Position numbers and translations under genes: made by a program. This document shows, one piece after another, positions 1-6,178 of a stretch of DNA of 8,354 bases. Source of the stretch: Pseudomonadota bacterium. GTDB taxonomy: Bacteria; Pseudomonadota; Alphaproteobacteria; Rhizobiales; Rhizobiaceae. The stretch is taken from NCBI GenBank assembly GCA_023387715.1, contig JAEWHQ010000368.1, positions 1 to 8,354 on the forward strand, in the 5' to 3' direction. The stretch's first letter is position 1. Each line of letters starts with the position of its first letter. The notes under the pieces are model-generated. The model ran no database searches. It was not told where the DNA came from and saw only the letters and a program-made list of their open reading frames with translations.

Positions 1-140
1 GTCCCCTCACCGCTCATCATTTGATAAAGATCAGCAAGGCGCAGCGGATAAGAGCCCAGATGCAGGCTGAAAAGCATCGCAAGCAGCAAAATTGCCGCCA
101 AGCCAATAAAAACAAAATCTGTGCGCATGTTTTTTTGCAT
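1..140 (-). CDS. FecCD-family iron-siderophore ABC transporter permease, second subunit (partial, N-terminus only)
   Basis: Reading leftward from an ATG at 140-138 gives 46 open codons that run off the window edge. The protein begins MQKNMRTDFVFIGLAAILL and continues as a hydrophobic helix followed by a short LGSYPLRLADLY segment. This is the usual start of a FecCD permease: a first membrane helix, then a periplasmic stretch before the next helix. The start codon shares its A with the TGA stop of the preceding permease (TGATG), so translation is probably coupled. A second ATG four codons later (126-128) is an alternative start. Two-permease systems of this family (FecC/FecD, FepD/FepG) form a heterodimeric inner-membrane channel, and this would be the partner of the upstream permease. 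The identification rests on a short N-terminus plus operon context. The ATPase gene expected next lies outside the window. Confidence 0.8.
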   Translation of the reverse strand, partial: MQKNMRTDFVFIGLAAILLLAMLFSLHLGSYPLRLADLYQMMSGEG

Positions 141-1129
141 CAAATACCGCGCTCATCCCGCCATGCCAGCGCCAGAAAAAACGGCACACCAATCAAAGCT
201 GTAATCAACCCCAGCGGCGTTTCATAAGGCGGATTGATCATCCGCGCCCCAAGATCGGCAAAAACCAGTAAGCAAGCACCCGAAATCATCGAGCCCGGAA
301 TAATCCAGCGATAATCAAGCCCCAGCATAAAACGGCTAAGGTGCGGAATAACCAGCCCGACAAAGCCGATGCCACCGGCAATCGCCACGCTACATCCGGC
401 CAGCACCAGAATAACAAGACTGATGAAAATCCGCGCATGCAGAATATTAAGCCCCAAACCGGAGGCCACATCCTGCCCAAGGCTCAGCAATGTTACGCTA
501 CGCGATAATAAAAGAGCAGCAACCAGTCCGCCGATAATCCATGGAGTGACAAAGAGCAGCTGGCTTTCCTGCACGCCCTGCACACCGCCGGCGGTATAGA
601 ACAAAACATCTTGCCCGATTTTAAAATATACAATGGTGAAGCTGGTCAAAGCGCCGAAAAAGGCTGAAACCGCAGCCCCTGCCAAAGCCAGACGCACGGG
701 TGTCAATCCACCACGTTGCGCAGAGCCCACCATAAAAACAATACCGACACCCAGCGCTGCGCCTAAGAAGGACAAGCCAATCAGCAAAGTAAAATCAATT
801 GCCGGATAAAGTGCCAACCCCAAAGCCAGCATCAACCCTGCACCAGCATTGAGCCCCATCAAAGAGGGGCTTGCCAGCGGATTACGGGTCATGCCCTGCA
901 TCAAGGCACCCGCCGTGCCGAGAGCCGCGCCGACCAATGCAGACGCCAACACACGCGGAATGCGAAACTCACGCAAAATCAGATGATCATGATTATCTGC
1001 ATCAAAAGCAAACAACGATTTCAAAATAGTGAAAAATCGAATATCTGCCGCACCGAACCTTGCTGATAGCAATAGACCCGCTATCAGCAAAACCAGTCCG
1101 GCCAATAAAATGCAGATCCGTTTCGGCAT
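140..1129 (-). CDS. FecCD-family iron-siderophore ABC transporter permease
   Basis: This 329-residue inner-membrane protein is full length for the BtuC/FecCD/FhuB permease family. It would pass a ferric siderophore (or related chelate) from the periplasmic binding protein into the cytoplasm, powered by an ATPase encoded elsewhere. Many hydrophobic helices are visible. Family signatures are FRIPRVLASALVGAALG followed by QGMTRNPLASP (about residues 55-88), the cytoplasmic coupling-helix region AGGIGFVGLVIPHLSR (251-266) that contacts the ATPase, and the C-terminal ETPLGLITALIGVPFF motif (303-318). The start ATG overlaps the stop of the binding-protein gene by one base (TAATG), with no strong ribosome-binding site, which suggests translational coupling. 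Its stop overlaps the next permease start in the same way. Cobalamin or heme transport is possible for this superfamily. The iron-siderophore call comes from the adjacent receptor and binding protein and from the lack of a cobalamin riboswitch. Confidence 0.93.
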   Translation of the reverse strand: MPKRICILLAGLVLLIAGLLLSARFGAADIRFFTILKSLFAFDADNHDHLILREFRIPRVLASALVGAALGTAGALMQGMTRNPLASPSLMGLNAGAGLMLALGLALYPAIDFTLLIGLSFLGAALGVGIVFMVGSAQRGGLTPVRLALAGAAVSAFFGALTSFTIVYFKIGQDVLFYTAGGVQGVQESQLLFVTPWIIGGLVAALLLSRSVTLLSLGQDVASGLGLNILHARIFISLVILVLAGCSVAIAGGIGFVGLVIPHLSRFMLGLDYRWIIPGSMISGACLLVFADLGARMINPPYETPLGLITALIGVPFFLALAWRDERGI

Positions 1130-2088
1130 TAGTCCGCAAGACCAAAAGCGCGCGCCACATCATCCATGATAATACCGGCACTAATCGGCCCGCTGGATTG
1201 ATTCCACGGTTCGATATTGACCTTGTAAACATGGCCGGCTTTTACCGCCGGCAAACTCTGCCAAAGCGCGGTTTTCTCAATATTGCCGAGCCGAGCCGCA
1301 TCTTCCACCATCAGAAAAATACGATCCGCATCCATTTTGCCAATCAGCTCATTGGAAATCGCTTCGTAATTTTTACCCACCGGCACAAGCGCATGCGGCG
1401 TCAATTGCAAATCCCGATAAAGCACGGGGCCGGAACGACGTCCCGTGCCATAAACACGAATATCTTTTTGGCGCACCCGCATCAGCAACACGGTTTCATC
1501 TTTATAATCAGCATGAAGCTTTTCACGCAGGCCTTCAGCCCGCTGATTATAATCATCGACCAGTTTTTGTGCCTGCTCCTGACGCTCCAATACAGCTCCA
1601 AGCCCAAGCAACCATGACCGCCAATCCTGATCCGGCTCACGCAGACTAATGACCGGCGCAATCGCCTGCAAAAGATCATTATTCTGGCTATGAACATCAC
1701 CAACGGATAAAATCAAATCCGGTTGTAAGCTTAGAATTTTCTCATAATCCGGGCTGCTTTGATCGCCGATGGATGGTGTCTCCAACAAAGCATTTTTAAG
1801 CTGGTCAGCCGCACCTTGCGGGCGCTCCACTGCGCCAACAGGCGTGATGCCTAACGCAATCAGCGCCTCGGAAAAACTGTTATGCAGCGCCACAATATGT
1901 TTAGCCGCAAAGGGCACATCGCTCACACCATCAAGATGCTGAACAGTCTTGATTTTATCATCAAATTTCAAAACAACTGCCAGATTATCACTTGCCGTAG
2001 CCAGTTTTTCGTCGGCCTTTGCAGACACAAAAACCGCGCCGTTAAGCGCGGTTAATATGAAAATGATGAGCGATAAAACTCTTACCAT
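1129..2088 (-). CDS. Periplasmic iron-siderophore substrate-binding protein (FecB/FhuD-like)
   Basis: This 319-residue protein has a Sec signal peptide: Arg at position 3, a hydrophobic core at about 4-21, and probable cleavage after the A-K-A at 23-25. No lipobox cysteine is present, so it should be a soluble periplasmic protein. The mature part has the two-lobe class III binding-protein pattern. KHIVALHNSFSEALIALGI (63-81) starts the first lobe, DYEKILSLQPDLILS (114-128) is the usual second strand-helix unit, and NELIGKMDADRIFLM (246-260) belongs to the second lobe. Glu74 and Glu247 sit where family members carry the acidic residues that dock on permease arginines. The gene starts inside the last codons of the receptor gene (7-nt overlap, different frame) and runs into the permease start with a 1-nt overlap. 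It should collect ferric chelates delivered by the receptor. The ligand cannot be read from the sequence. Confidence 0.9.
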   Translation of the reverse strand: MVRVLSLIIFILTALNGAVFVSAKADEKLATASDNLAVVLKFDDKIKTVQHLDGVSDVPFAAKHIVALHNSFSEALIALGITPVGAVERPQGAADQLKNALLETPSIGDQSSPDYEKILSLQPDLILSVGDVHSQNNDLLQAIAPVISLREPDQDWRSWLLGLGAVLERQEQAQKLVDDYNQRAEGLREKLHADYKDETVLLMRVRQKDIRVYGTGRRSGPVLYRDLQLTPHALVPVGKNYEAISNELIGKMDADRIFLMVEDAARLGNIEKTALWQSLPAVKAGHVYKVNIEPWNQSSGPISAGIIMDDVARAFGLAD

Positions 2089-4295
2089 TTATAGCTCGCC
2101 CGTACATAATAGGAGCTGTAAGATGGTTCTTTAGTGAAAGTCTTATCGGCAATTGCGCCATTGGCATCAAATGTCGTACGTTCACGTTTGTCTTTTGTGC
2201 GCAAGATATTCAACGCACTAAATGAAACCGAGAAGCTTTCGGTAATATCTGTACGCGCGCTCAAATCGAGGCGGTTAAGCGCCGAGAAATGTGTGCGGAC
2301 ATTCGAAAGGCCGCCATCTTTGTTCACTTCCAGAATATTCTGCGTGTAAGCGTAGGTCGTGTTCAGGTTGACACCAAAAGTTGTTTTCCAATCCGGCACA
2401 TAATAATCCATTCCGATATTGGAAACAAAATCCGGTGTTTCGCTGAAACGACGCTTCTGACCGGTGCGTTCATCTGTCAAACGGCTTTTCATTGCAGTCG
2501 CATTGGCAAAGACGCTTAAGTTTTCCAAACCGAGGAATTCAAGCGGCACGCGTGTTTCCAGCTCCACACCATAAAGATGACCGTTACCGACATTTTCAGG
2601 TGTCTTCACCCAACGATTATTATTGGATACATCACGGCTCAAAGAATCTTCAATTTTATCATCAAAATGACGAGCATAAACATTAGCGGACAAAATACCC
2701 TGCTGATCAAGGATATACCAATCAAGACCGGTATCAACGCCCCAGATTTTTTCAGGTTTCAGGAACGGGTTACCACGCGTATCCGGTTTACCTAAAGTGC
2801 CATCCTTATCGCTGAGCGAAGGTGTCAGTTCACGCAAATCCGGACGGCGCAATGTACGCGCCACGCCCAAGCGCCAATCCAAACCATCATTGATGTTATA
2901 TTTATACTGCAAAGACGGATTTACCTGCGTGCTATTTACGCTGTAATCATCACTGGAAGAATCTGTGGTTTTCGTACGGCTATGCTCAACACGCAAGCCA
3001 GCTGTCAGCTGATCATTGCCAAAGAGTGAAAACTGGTCACTGACATAACCATAAATAATATCTTCATTAACAGTATAGATACGACCGAGATTTGGTTCGA
3101 TTTTACCTTTTTTGATTTTGTTTTCTTCTTCATCACGCTTGCTGAAAGAAGCGCCAAAACCAGCTTCAACATTATGGTCGCCAAAACGGCTATTCAGCAC
3201 AAAACCAGGCGCAACGCGTTGCAGTGAAATATCATTTTCACGCTCTTCCGGAGTAGCTTTGACCGGCGTTTGTGTCAGGTCATATTTCATCGAGTCACGG
3301 GTGGTGTCTTCACTACCCTTTTGCAAATCGATAAATAAGCGGGAACGGGTTTCATCGTTAAATTCATGTGCCCATTCCAGATAACCGGCATAGGTTTCAC
3401 GGGTGCGTTTACGCAGCTCATCACTTTGTTCTTTACGAGTGATCTGATCTTTATCAAACTTGAAGCTTGTCTGGTCGCGCTTTTCATATGAACGCGAATA
3501 GGTCGGTGCAAAAGTTACCGTATCTTTTTCCGAAACATCAAATTCGAAACGACCGGTTACCAGATAATCATCAAAGCTGCGCTCCTGCTCTTCTGTTGAA
3601 CCGCCATTTGGTTTTTCGCCACCTTTACCAAATGCCCATTGAGATGAGCTTTCATTCACACGGCGGCGCTGATAATCAGCACCCAGAAAATAACGGAAAC
3701 CACCTTCTGAACCAGACGCCCAGCCATTGATATCGCCTGTCGGGCCATTTTTGGTCAGATAACCACCACCAAGCGATATACCACCGCCATTACGCTCAAA
3801 CTGACGTTTGGTGATAATATTGACCGTACCGGCAGCACCCAATGATGCCATGCTGGCAAGCGGGCTGCGAACAATTTCAATGCGCTCAATCATTGCCGAC
3901 GGCAGACGGTCAACTTCGAAATTGCGGCTGGAGTCGCCATCGATAAGTGGGCGGCCATCAATCAAAACCTGCGTATATTCGCGCCCGATACCACGCAACT
4001 TAATCTCGCGTGAACGATTGACGCCGGGGAAAGTCACACCAGGCAGACGGCGAATAGCATCACCAGCGCTTAAATCATTAAACTGATTTAGCTGCTCGCC
4101 TTCAATAACAGTCATAGCATTAGGCGCTTTGGCACGCGCATCATAAGCATTAGCAACAGAGCCGCGCACAAGATCGTTAATCACGATCTCTTTAAGTTGC
4201 AAAACCTCATTCGCCTGCTGGGCATGTGCAGAAGGCGCAAATAAAACACCTGCAACCGACACAGTTGACAATAGTAACGCCCGCGCATTTTTCAT
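2082..4295 (-). CDS. TonB-dependent outer-membrane siderophore receptor
   Basis: This is a 737-residue outer-membrane beta-barrel receptor importing a ferric siderophore (or similar chelate) using TonB energy. I chose the ATG at 4295 rather than an in-frame TTG at 4313, because a strong Shine-Dalgarno (AGAGGTGAG) ends 6 nt before the ATG and the signal peptide then begins cleanly with MKNARALLLS. The signal peptide is about residues 1-25 (cleavage after SAHA). A likely TonB box lies at KEIVIN (35-40). The plug domain, about 45-165, includes LSAGDAIRRLPGV, the LRGIGREYTQVLIDGRPL motif and a GAAGTVNIITKR end. The rest is barrel strands, with NPFLKPEKIWGVDTG in the middle part and a terminal strand ending in aromatic SYKW, as needed for barrel assembly. 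No heme-receptor FRAP/NPNL boxes were noticed. The length is normal. It is the first gene of the uptake operon. The exact ligand is unknown. Confidence 0.95.
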   Translation of the reverse strand: MKNARALLLSTVSVAGVLFAPSAHAQQANEVLQLKEIVINDLVRGSVANAYDARAKAPNAMTVIEGEQLNQFNDLSAGDAIRRLPGVTFPGVNRSREIKLRGIGREYTQVLIDGRPLIDGDSSRNFEVDRLPSAMIERIEIVRSPLASMASLGAAGTVNIITKRQFERNGGGISLGGGYLTKNGPTGDINGWASGSEGGFRYFLGADYQRRRVNESSSQWAFGKGGEKPNGGSTEEQERSFDDYLVTGRFEFDVSEKDTVTFAPTYSRSYEKRDQTSFKFDKDQITRKEQSDELRKRTRETYAGYLEWAHEFNDETRSRLFIDLQKGSEDTTRDSMKYDLTQTPVKATPEERENDISLQRVAPGFVLNSRFGDHNVEAGFGASFSKRDEEENKIKKGKIEPNLGRIYTVNEDIIYGYVSDQFSLFGNDQLTAGLRVEHSRTKTTDSSSDDYSVNSTQVNPSLQYKYNINDGLDWRLGVARTLRRPDLRELTPSLSDKDGTLGKPDTRGNPFLKPEKIWGVDTGLDWYILDQQGILSANVYARHFDDKIEDSLSRDVSNNNRWVKTPENVGNGHLYGVELETRVPLEFLGLENLSVFANATAMKSRLTDERTGQKRRFSETPDFVSNIGMDYYVPDWKTTFGVNLNTTYAYTQNILEVNKDGGLSNVRTHFSALNRLDLSARTDITESFSVSFSALNILRTKDKRERTTFDANGAIADKTFTKEPSYSSYYVRASYKW

Positions 4296-4301
4296 GACGA
4301 T

Positions 4302-4310
4302 CTCACCTCT
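4302..4310 (-). promoter_or_regulatory. Ribosome-binding site deciding the receptor start
   Basis: On the minus strand AGAGGTGAG lies 6 nt upstream of the ATG at 4295. It matches the anti-Shine-Dalgarno well and overlaps the codons after the upstream TTG at 4313, arguing that the TTG is not the start. Confidence 0.75.
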
Positions 4311-4320
4311 CAATTAAACT

Positions 4321-4335
4321 TGAGATCACTTGTCA
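4321..4335. promoter_or_regulatory. Possible RirA-type iron-responsive operator (TGA-N9-TCA)
   Basis: The plus strand reads TGAGATCACTTGTCA, which fits the TGA-N9-TCA pattern described for RirA operators in Rhizobiales. It lies immediately downstream of the predicted -10 of the receptor promoter, covering the expected transcription start, a typical place for repression. Only six bases are specified, so a chance match in an intergenic region of this size is possible (a few percent). No classical 19-bp Fur box was recognised here. The call depends on the organism being an alphaproteobacterium. Confidence 0.35.
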
Positions 4336-4355
4336 TATTATCGTCACATTCGTCA
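4330..4355. repeat. Three hexamer direct repeats, T(T/C)GTCA, across the receptor promoter
   Basis: On the plus strand TTGTCA begins at 4330, TCGTCA at 4341 and TCGTCA at 4350, so the copies are 11 and 9 nt apart, about one helical turn. They cover the -10 and spacer of the predicted promoter. Such helically phased tandem half-sites can bind a regulator, but no regulator is identified and the copies are short. Confidence 0.4.
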
Positions 4356-4365
4356 AGGCAGTAAA
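4337..4365 (-). promoter_or_regulatory. Predicted promoter of the iron-uptake operon
   Basis: On the minus strand TTTACT (4360-4365) and GATAAT (4337-4342) are separated by exactly 17 nt. They match 4/6 and 5/6 of the sigma-70 consensus. The predicted transcript would start near 4330 and have a leader of about 35 nt before the receptor ATG. A TTGACG also lies within the spacer but has no suitable -10 at standard distance. The three T(T/C)GTCA repeats described separately overlap this promoter. Confidence 0.45.
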
Positions 4366-4403
4366 ATTTAAGTAATAATTTTTAACAAAAATAGAGAACA
4401 GGC

Positions 4404-4421
4404 TGCGATAAATAAGTCGCA
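4404..4421. repeat. Small perfect inverted repeat between the broken acetyltransferase and the receptor promoter
   Basis: TGCGA (4404-4408) and TCGCA (4417-4421) are perfect inverted arms around an 8-nt AT-rich loop. The repeat lies just downstream of the acetyltransferase stop and upstream of the receptor promoter. No clean U-tract follows directly on the minus strand, so it is at best a weak terminator; it could instead be a protein-binding site. The remainder of 4366-4444 is AT-rich with nothing else recognisable. Confidence 0.3.
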
Positions 4422-4444
4422 CTTACTTCTAAACCATTGTTTTA

Positions 4445-5034
4445 TCAAAATTGCCGTTGCAGCCATCTCTGATAAAGTGCCGAAATATCTTTAGAACAAA
4501 TCAGCACTAGCTCTTGTTTGATAACATCAAGCGGCCAATTCCACCATTGCATCTCCATCAATTGCGCAATGTGTTCATCCGCAAACCGATAATGCACATG
4601 ACGTGCCGGATTACCCACAACCACACTATAGGGCTCCACATCACGGGTAACAACAGTGCGCGCACCAATAATTGCACCATCACCAACAACGATGCCGGGC
4701 ATAATCAGCGCTTCTTCACCAATCCACACATCATTACCAATGATCGTGTCCCCTAAGCGCTTAAAGGCTTTGGGGACATTCTCCGCATCTTTAAAATCAT
4801 CAAACATCGTGAAAGGAAAAGCCGTCGCCCAACCACTATTGTGTCCTTGATTGCCACCCATGATAAAAACGGCACCGGAACCGATTGAACAAAACTTCCC
4901 GATATATAATTTATCAACATCACGGCGTTCAAAAGAAAGAAAATGCGCACAGTCATCAAAAGAATGGCCATGATAATAACCGGCATAATAACTATAGGCA
5001 CCAGCTTAAAGGGACTATCAAAATAACTATCCAT
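4445..5034 (-). pseudogene. catB: Type B chloramphenicol/xenobiotic O-acetyltransferase, frame-disrupted by an internal deletion
   Basis: Intact CatB/XAT enzymes (about 210 residues, trimeric left-handed beta-helix) acetylate chloramphenicol and related hydroxyl substrates with acetyl-CoA. From the ATG at 5034 the first ten residues, MDSYFDSPFK, match the family N-terminus. In that frame the similarity then stops. In the frame starting with GGT at 5002, the family sequence resumes as GAYSYYAGYYHGHSFDDCAH, with FCSIGSG further on, and joins without a break to the ATG-started open frame at 4861 (MGGNQGH, including the catalytic-type His; NDVWIG; WWNWPL; to the stop at 4445). About 15 residues normally present between SPFK and the YSYY motif are missing, so loss of roughly 43 nt (not a multiple of three) explains both the gap and the frame change. 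A TAA precedes the second frame at the junction, and no start codon or ribosome site restores it. The 138-codon piece from 4861 lacks the first third of the enzyme and is very probably inactive. Confidence 0.88.
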
Positions 5035-5053
5035 CCCGCGGCCTGCCTTTAAT

Positions 5054-5079
5054 TAATTACAAATTGTATCAGGTAATTA
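5054..5079. repeat. Perfect 7-bp inverted repeat, likely operator
   Basis: TAATTAC (5054-5060) and GTAATTA (5073-5079) form perfect inverted arms with a 12-nt spacer. The right arm overlaps the predicted -10 of the acetyltransferase promoter and the spacer covers its expected start site, a layout typical of a dimeric repressor operator. The arms are AT-rich, so chance occurrence in this AT-rich region is a real alternative. Confidence 0.4.
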
Positions 5080-5104
5080 TGAGCAGCTTTTCGATGAAAA
5101 TCAA
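5076..5104 (-). promoter_or_regulatory. Predicted promoter of the broken acetyltransferase gene
   Basis: On the minus strand TTGATT (5099-5104) and CATAAT (5076-5081) are separated by exactly 17 nt, matching 4/6 and 5/6 of the sigma-70 consensus. Transcription would begin near 5069, about 35 nt before the ATG at 5034. A purine-rich AAAGGCAGG lies upstream of that ATG and could serve as ribosome-binding site. The promoter thus appears intact although the gene is not. Confidence 0.5.
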
Positions 5105-5166
5105 TAAAACCATTCAATAATTGATAAGCATTTCACACCTGCATGAAACATGGCATATCTATTCAC

Positions 5167-5172
5167 TATAAT
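5167..5172 (+). promoter_or_regulatory. Candidate -10 element for the cation efflux gene
   Basis: A perfect TATAAT lies 83 nt before the ATG at 5255, but no convincing -35 is found at 16-18 nt. A second candidate, TATAAA at 5205-5210, also lacks a good -35. The region is very AT-rich, so either may be chance. The rest of 5105-5254 shows no other clear element apart from the ribosome site. Confidence 0.25.
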
Positions 5173-5242
5173 AAAAAAGAACTACATTGATCTATTAATG
5201 CTATTATAAAATTCTGAATAAGCAGGCAATTGTATTCCAATC

Positions 5243-5247
5243 AAAGG
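5243..5247 (+). promoter_or_regulatory. Ribosome-binding site of the cation efflux gene
   Basis: AAAGG lies 7 nt before the ATG at 5255. It supports that start; no competing in-frame upstream start was needed to explain the protein. Confidence 0.6.
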
Positions 5248-5254
5248 TTGAGCA

Positions 5255-6148
5255 ATGAGCGGCAATCACGACCATGTCGATGCAAGCAGCACACCAGTGT
5301 CACGGCTTTGGCTGGCGCTTTTCTTAACCGGCAGCTTTATGATTGCCGAAATTATCGGCAGTTATGTAACAGGCAGCCTCGCTTTATTGTCCGATGCCAT
5401 GCATATGGCAACAGATACATTTGCTCTCGCATTAGCGCTGATTGCTATCTATTTAGGCAGGCGCGCCGCAGATTTATTCAGAACATATGGCTATTCGCGC
5501 TTTGAAATATTAGCTGCAACCATCAATGCGCTTTTGCTGCTGATCGTTGCATTTTATATTTTATATGAGGCCTATATCCGTATAGCAGAACCCGCAGAAG
5601 TTCAGTCGGTTGGTATGCTTGTTGTTGCTTTTATCGGTTTAATCGTGAACCTGATTTCAATGCGATTGCTTGCAGGTGAAAAAGATGAAAGCCTGAATGT
5701 AAAAGGTGCATATCTGGAGGTTTGGGCGGATATGCTTGGCTCTATCGGCGTTATCGCCGGAGCCGTCATTATCTATCTGACCGGATGGCAATGGGTAGAT
5801 TCCATCATCGCAATTGGCATTGGCTTTATGGTGTTTCCGCGCACTTGGATTCTCTTAAAAGAATGCATCAATATTCTGTTAGAAGGCGCTCCGGTCGGCA
5901 TTGATCTAGCTGAATTGAAGCAATCAATCTTATCTATTCAGGGCGTAGCTGAAATTCATGACCTGCATGTCTGGTCACTCACCAAAAGTCAGCACTCCCT
6001 TACCGCACATGTCGTCATGAACCCTGCAACGGATGGTGAAAATTTACGCCGTAAAATTGAACAAGTACTTCAGGAGCAATATCATCTTCATCATACGACA
6101 TTGCAGATGGAGCGCGAAAATTGCGCACGCTCAGAAGATATTCATTAA
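5255..6148 (+). CDS. Cation diffusion facilitator (CDF) family divalent metal efflux transporter
   Basis: This 297-residue inner-membrane antiporter exports a divalent metal, probably Zn2+ or a related ion, in exchange for protons; it resembles ZitB/CzcD. The length is normal. Six membrane helices can be placed at about 18-38, 42-66, 84-104, 119-139, 152-175 and 180-200, followed by a cytoplasmic domain (about 205-290) with the HDLHVWSL motif (235-242: His235, Asp236, His238, Trp240) that binds metal and mediates dimerisation. The short N-terminus carries two histidines (NHDH). In TM2, His50 and Asp54 form the usual HxxxD pair. In TM5 the pair is Glu155-xxx-Asp159 (sequence LEVWADMLGS), whereas most zinc CDFs have His at the first position. 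The gene stands alone, divergent from the acetyltransferase remnant and converging on kdpE. Function as a CDF is secure; metal specificity is not. Confidence 0.93.
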   Translation: MSGNHDHVDASSTPVSRLWLALFLTGSFMIAEIIGSYVTGSLALLSDAMHMATDTFALALALIAIYLGRRAADLFRTYGYSRFEILAATINALLLLIVAFYILYEAYIRIAEPAEVQSVGMLVVAFIGLIVNLISMRLLAGEKDESLNVKGAYLEVWADMLGSIGVIAGAVIIYLTGWQWVDSIIAIGIGFMVFPRTWILLKECINILLEGAPVGIDLAELKQSILSIQGVAEIHDLHVWSLTKSQHSLTAHVVMNPATDGENLRRKIEQVLQEQYHLHHTTLQMERENCARSEDIH

Positions 6149-6178
6149 ATTAAAAAGCCTGCCGAAGCGCTCATCCGT

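Noticed and set aside
1060..1617. 185-codon open frame on the plus strand
   Set aside because: It lies antisense across the binding-protein and permease genes, has no family resemblance and no supporting ribosome site; it is a shadow frame.
4296..4313. TTG start at 4313 adding six residues to the receptor
   Set aside because: The strong Shine-Dalgarno sits between the TTG and the ATG at 4295, and the signal peptide starts properly at the ATG.
4296..4444. Cobalamin riboswitch upstream of the receptor (would suggest vitamin B12 transport)
   Set aside because: The predicted leader is only about 35 nt and no B12-box-like sequence or extended fold is seen in the intergenic region.
4990..5015. 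Programmed -1 ribosomal frameshift that would join the two acetyltransferase frames
   Set aside because: The junction has no X-XXY-YYZ slippery heptamer in the correct frame, and a frameshift would not supply the roughly 15 family residues that are missing. A deletion explains both.
4753..5034. A separate 93-codon hydrophobic membrane protein starting at 5034
   Set aside because: Only its first ten codons match a known family; the remainder is the acetyltransferase sequence read out of frame, so it is a by-product of the deletion.
5144..5154. ATGAAACAT-type mini-palindrome upstream of the efflux gene as a metal-regulator operator
   Set aside because: The arms are only three bases and no longer symmetry resembling a Zur, MerR or ArsR site was found.
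6149..6178. Bidirectional terminator between the efflux gene and kdpE
   Set aside because: The 30-bp gap has short A/T runs but no stable hairpin with a U-tract that I could find by eye.
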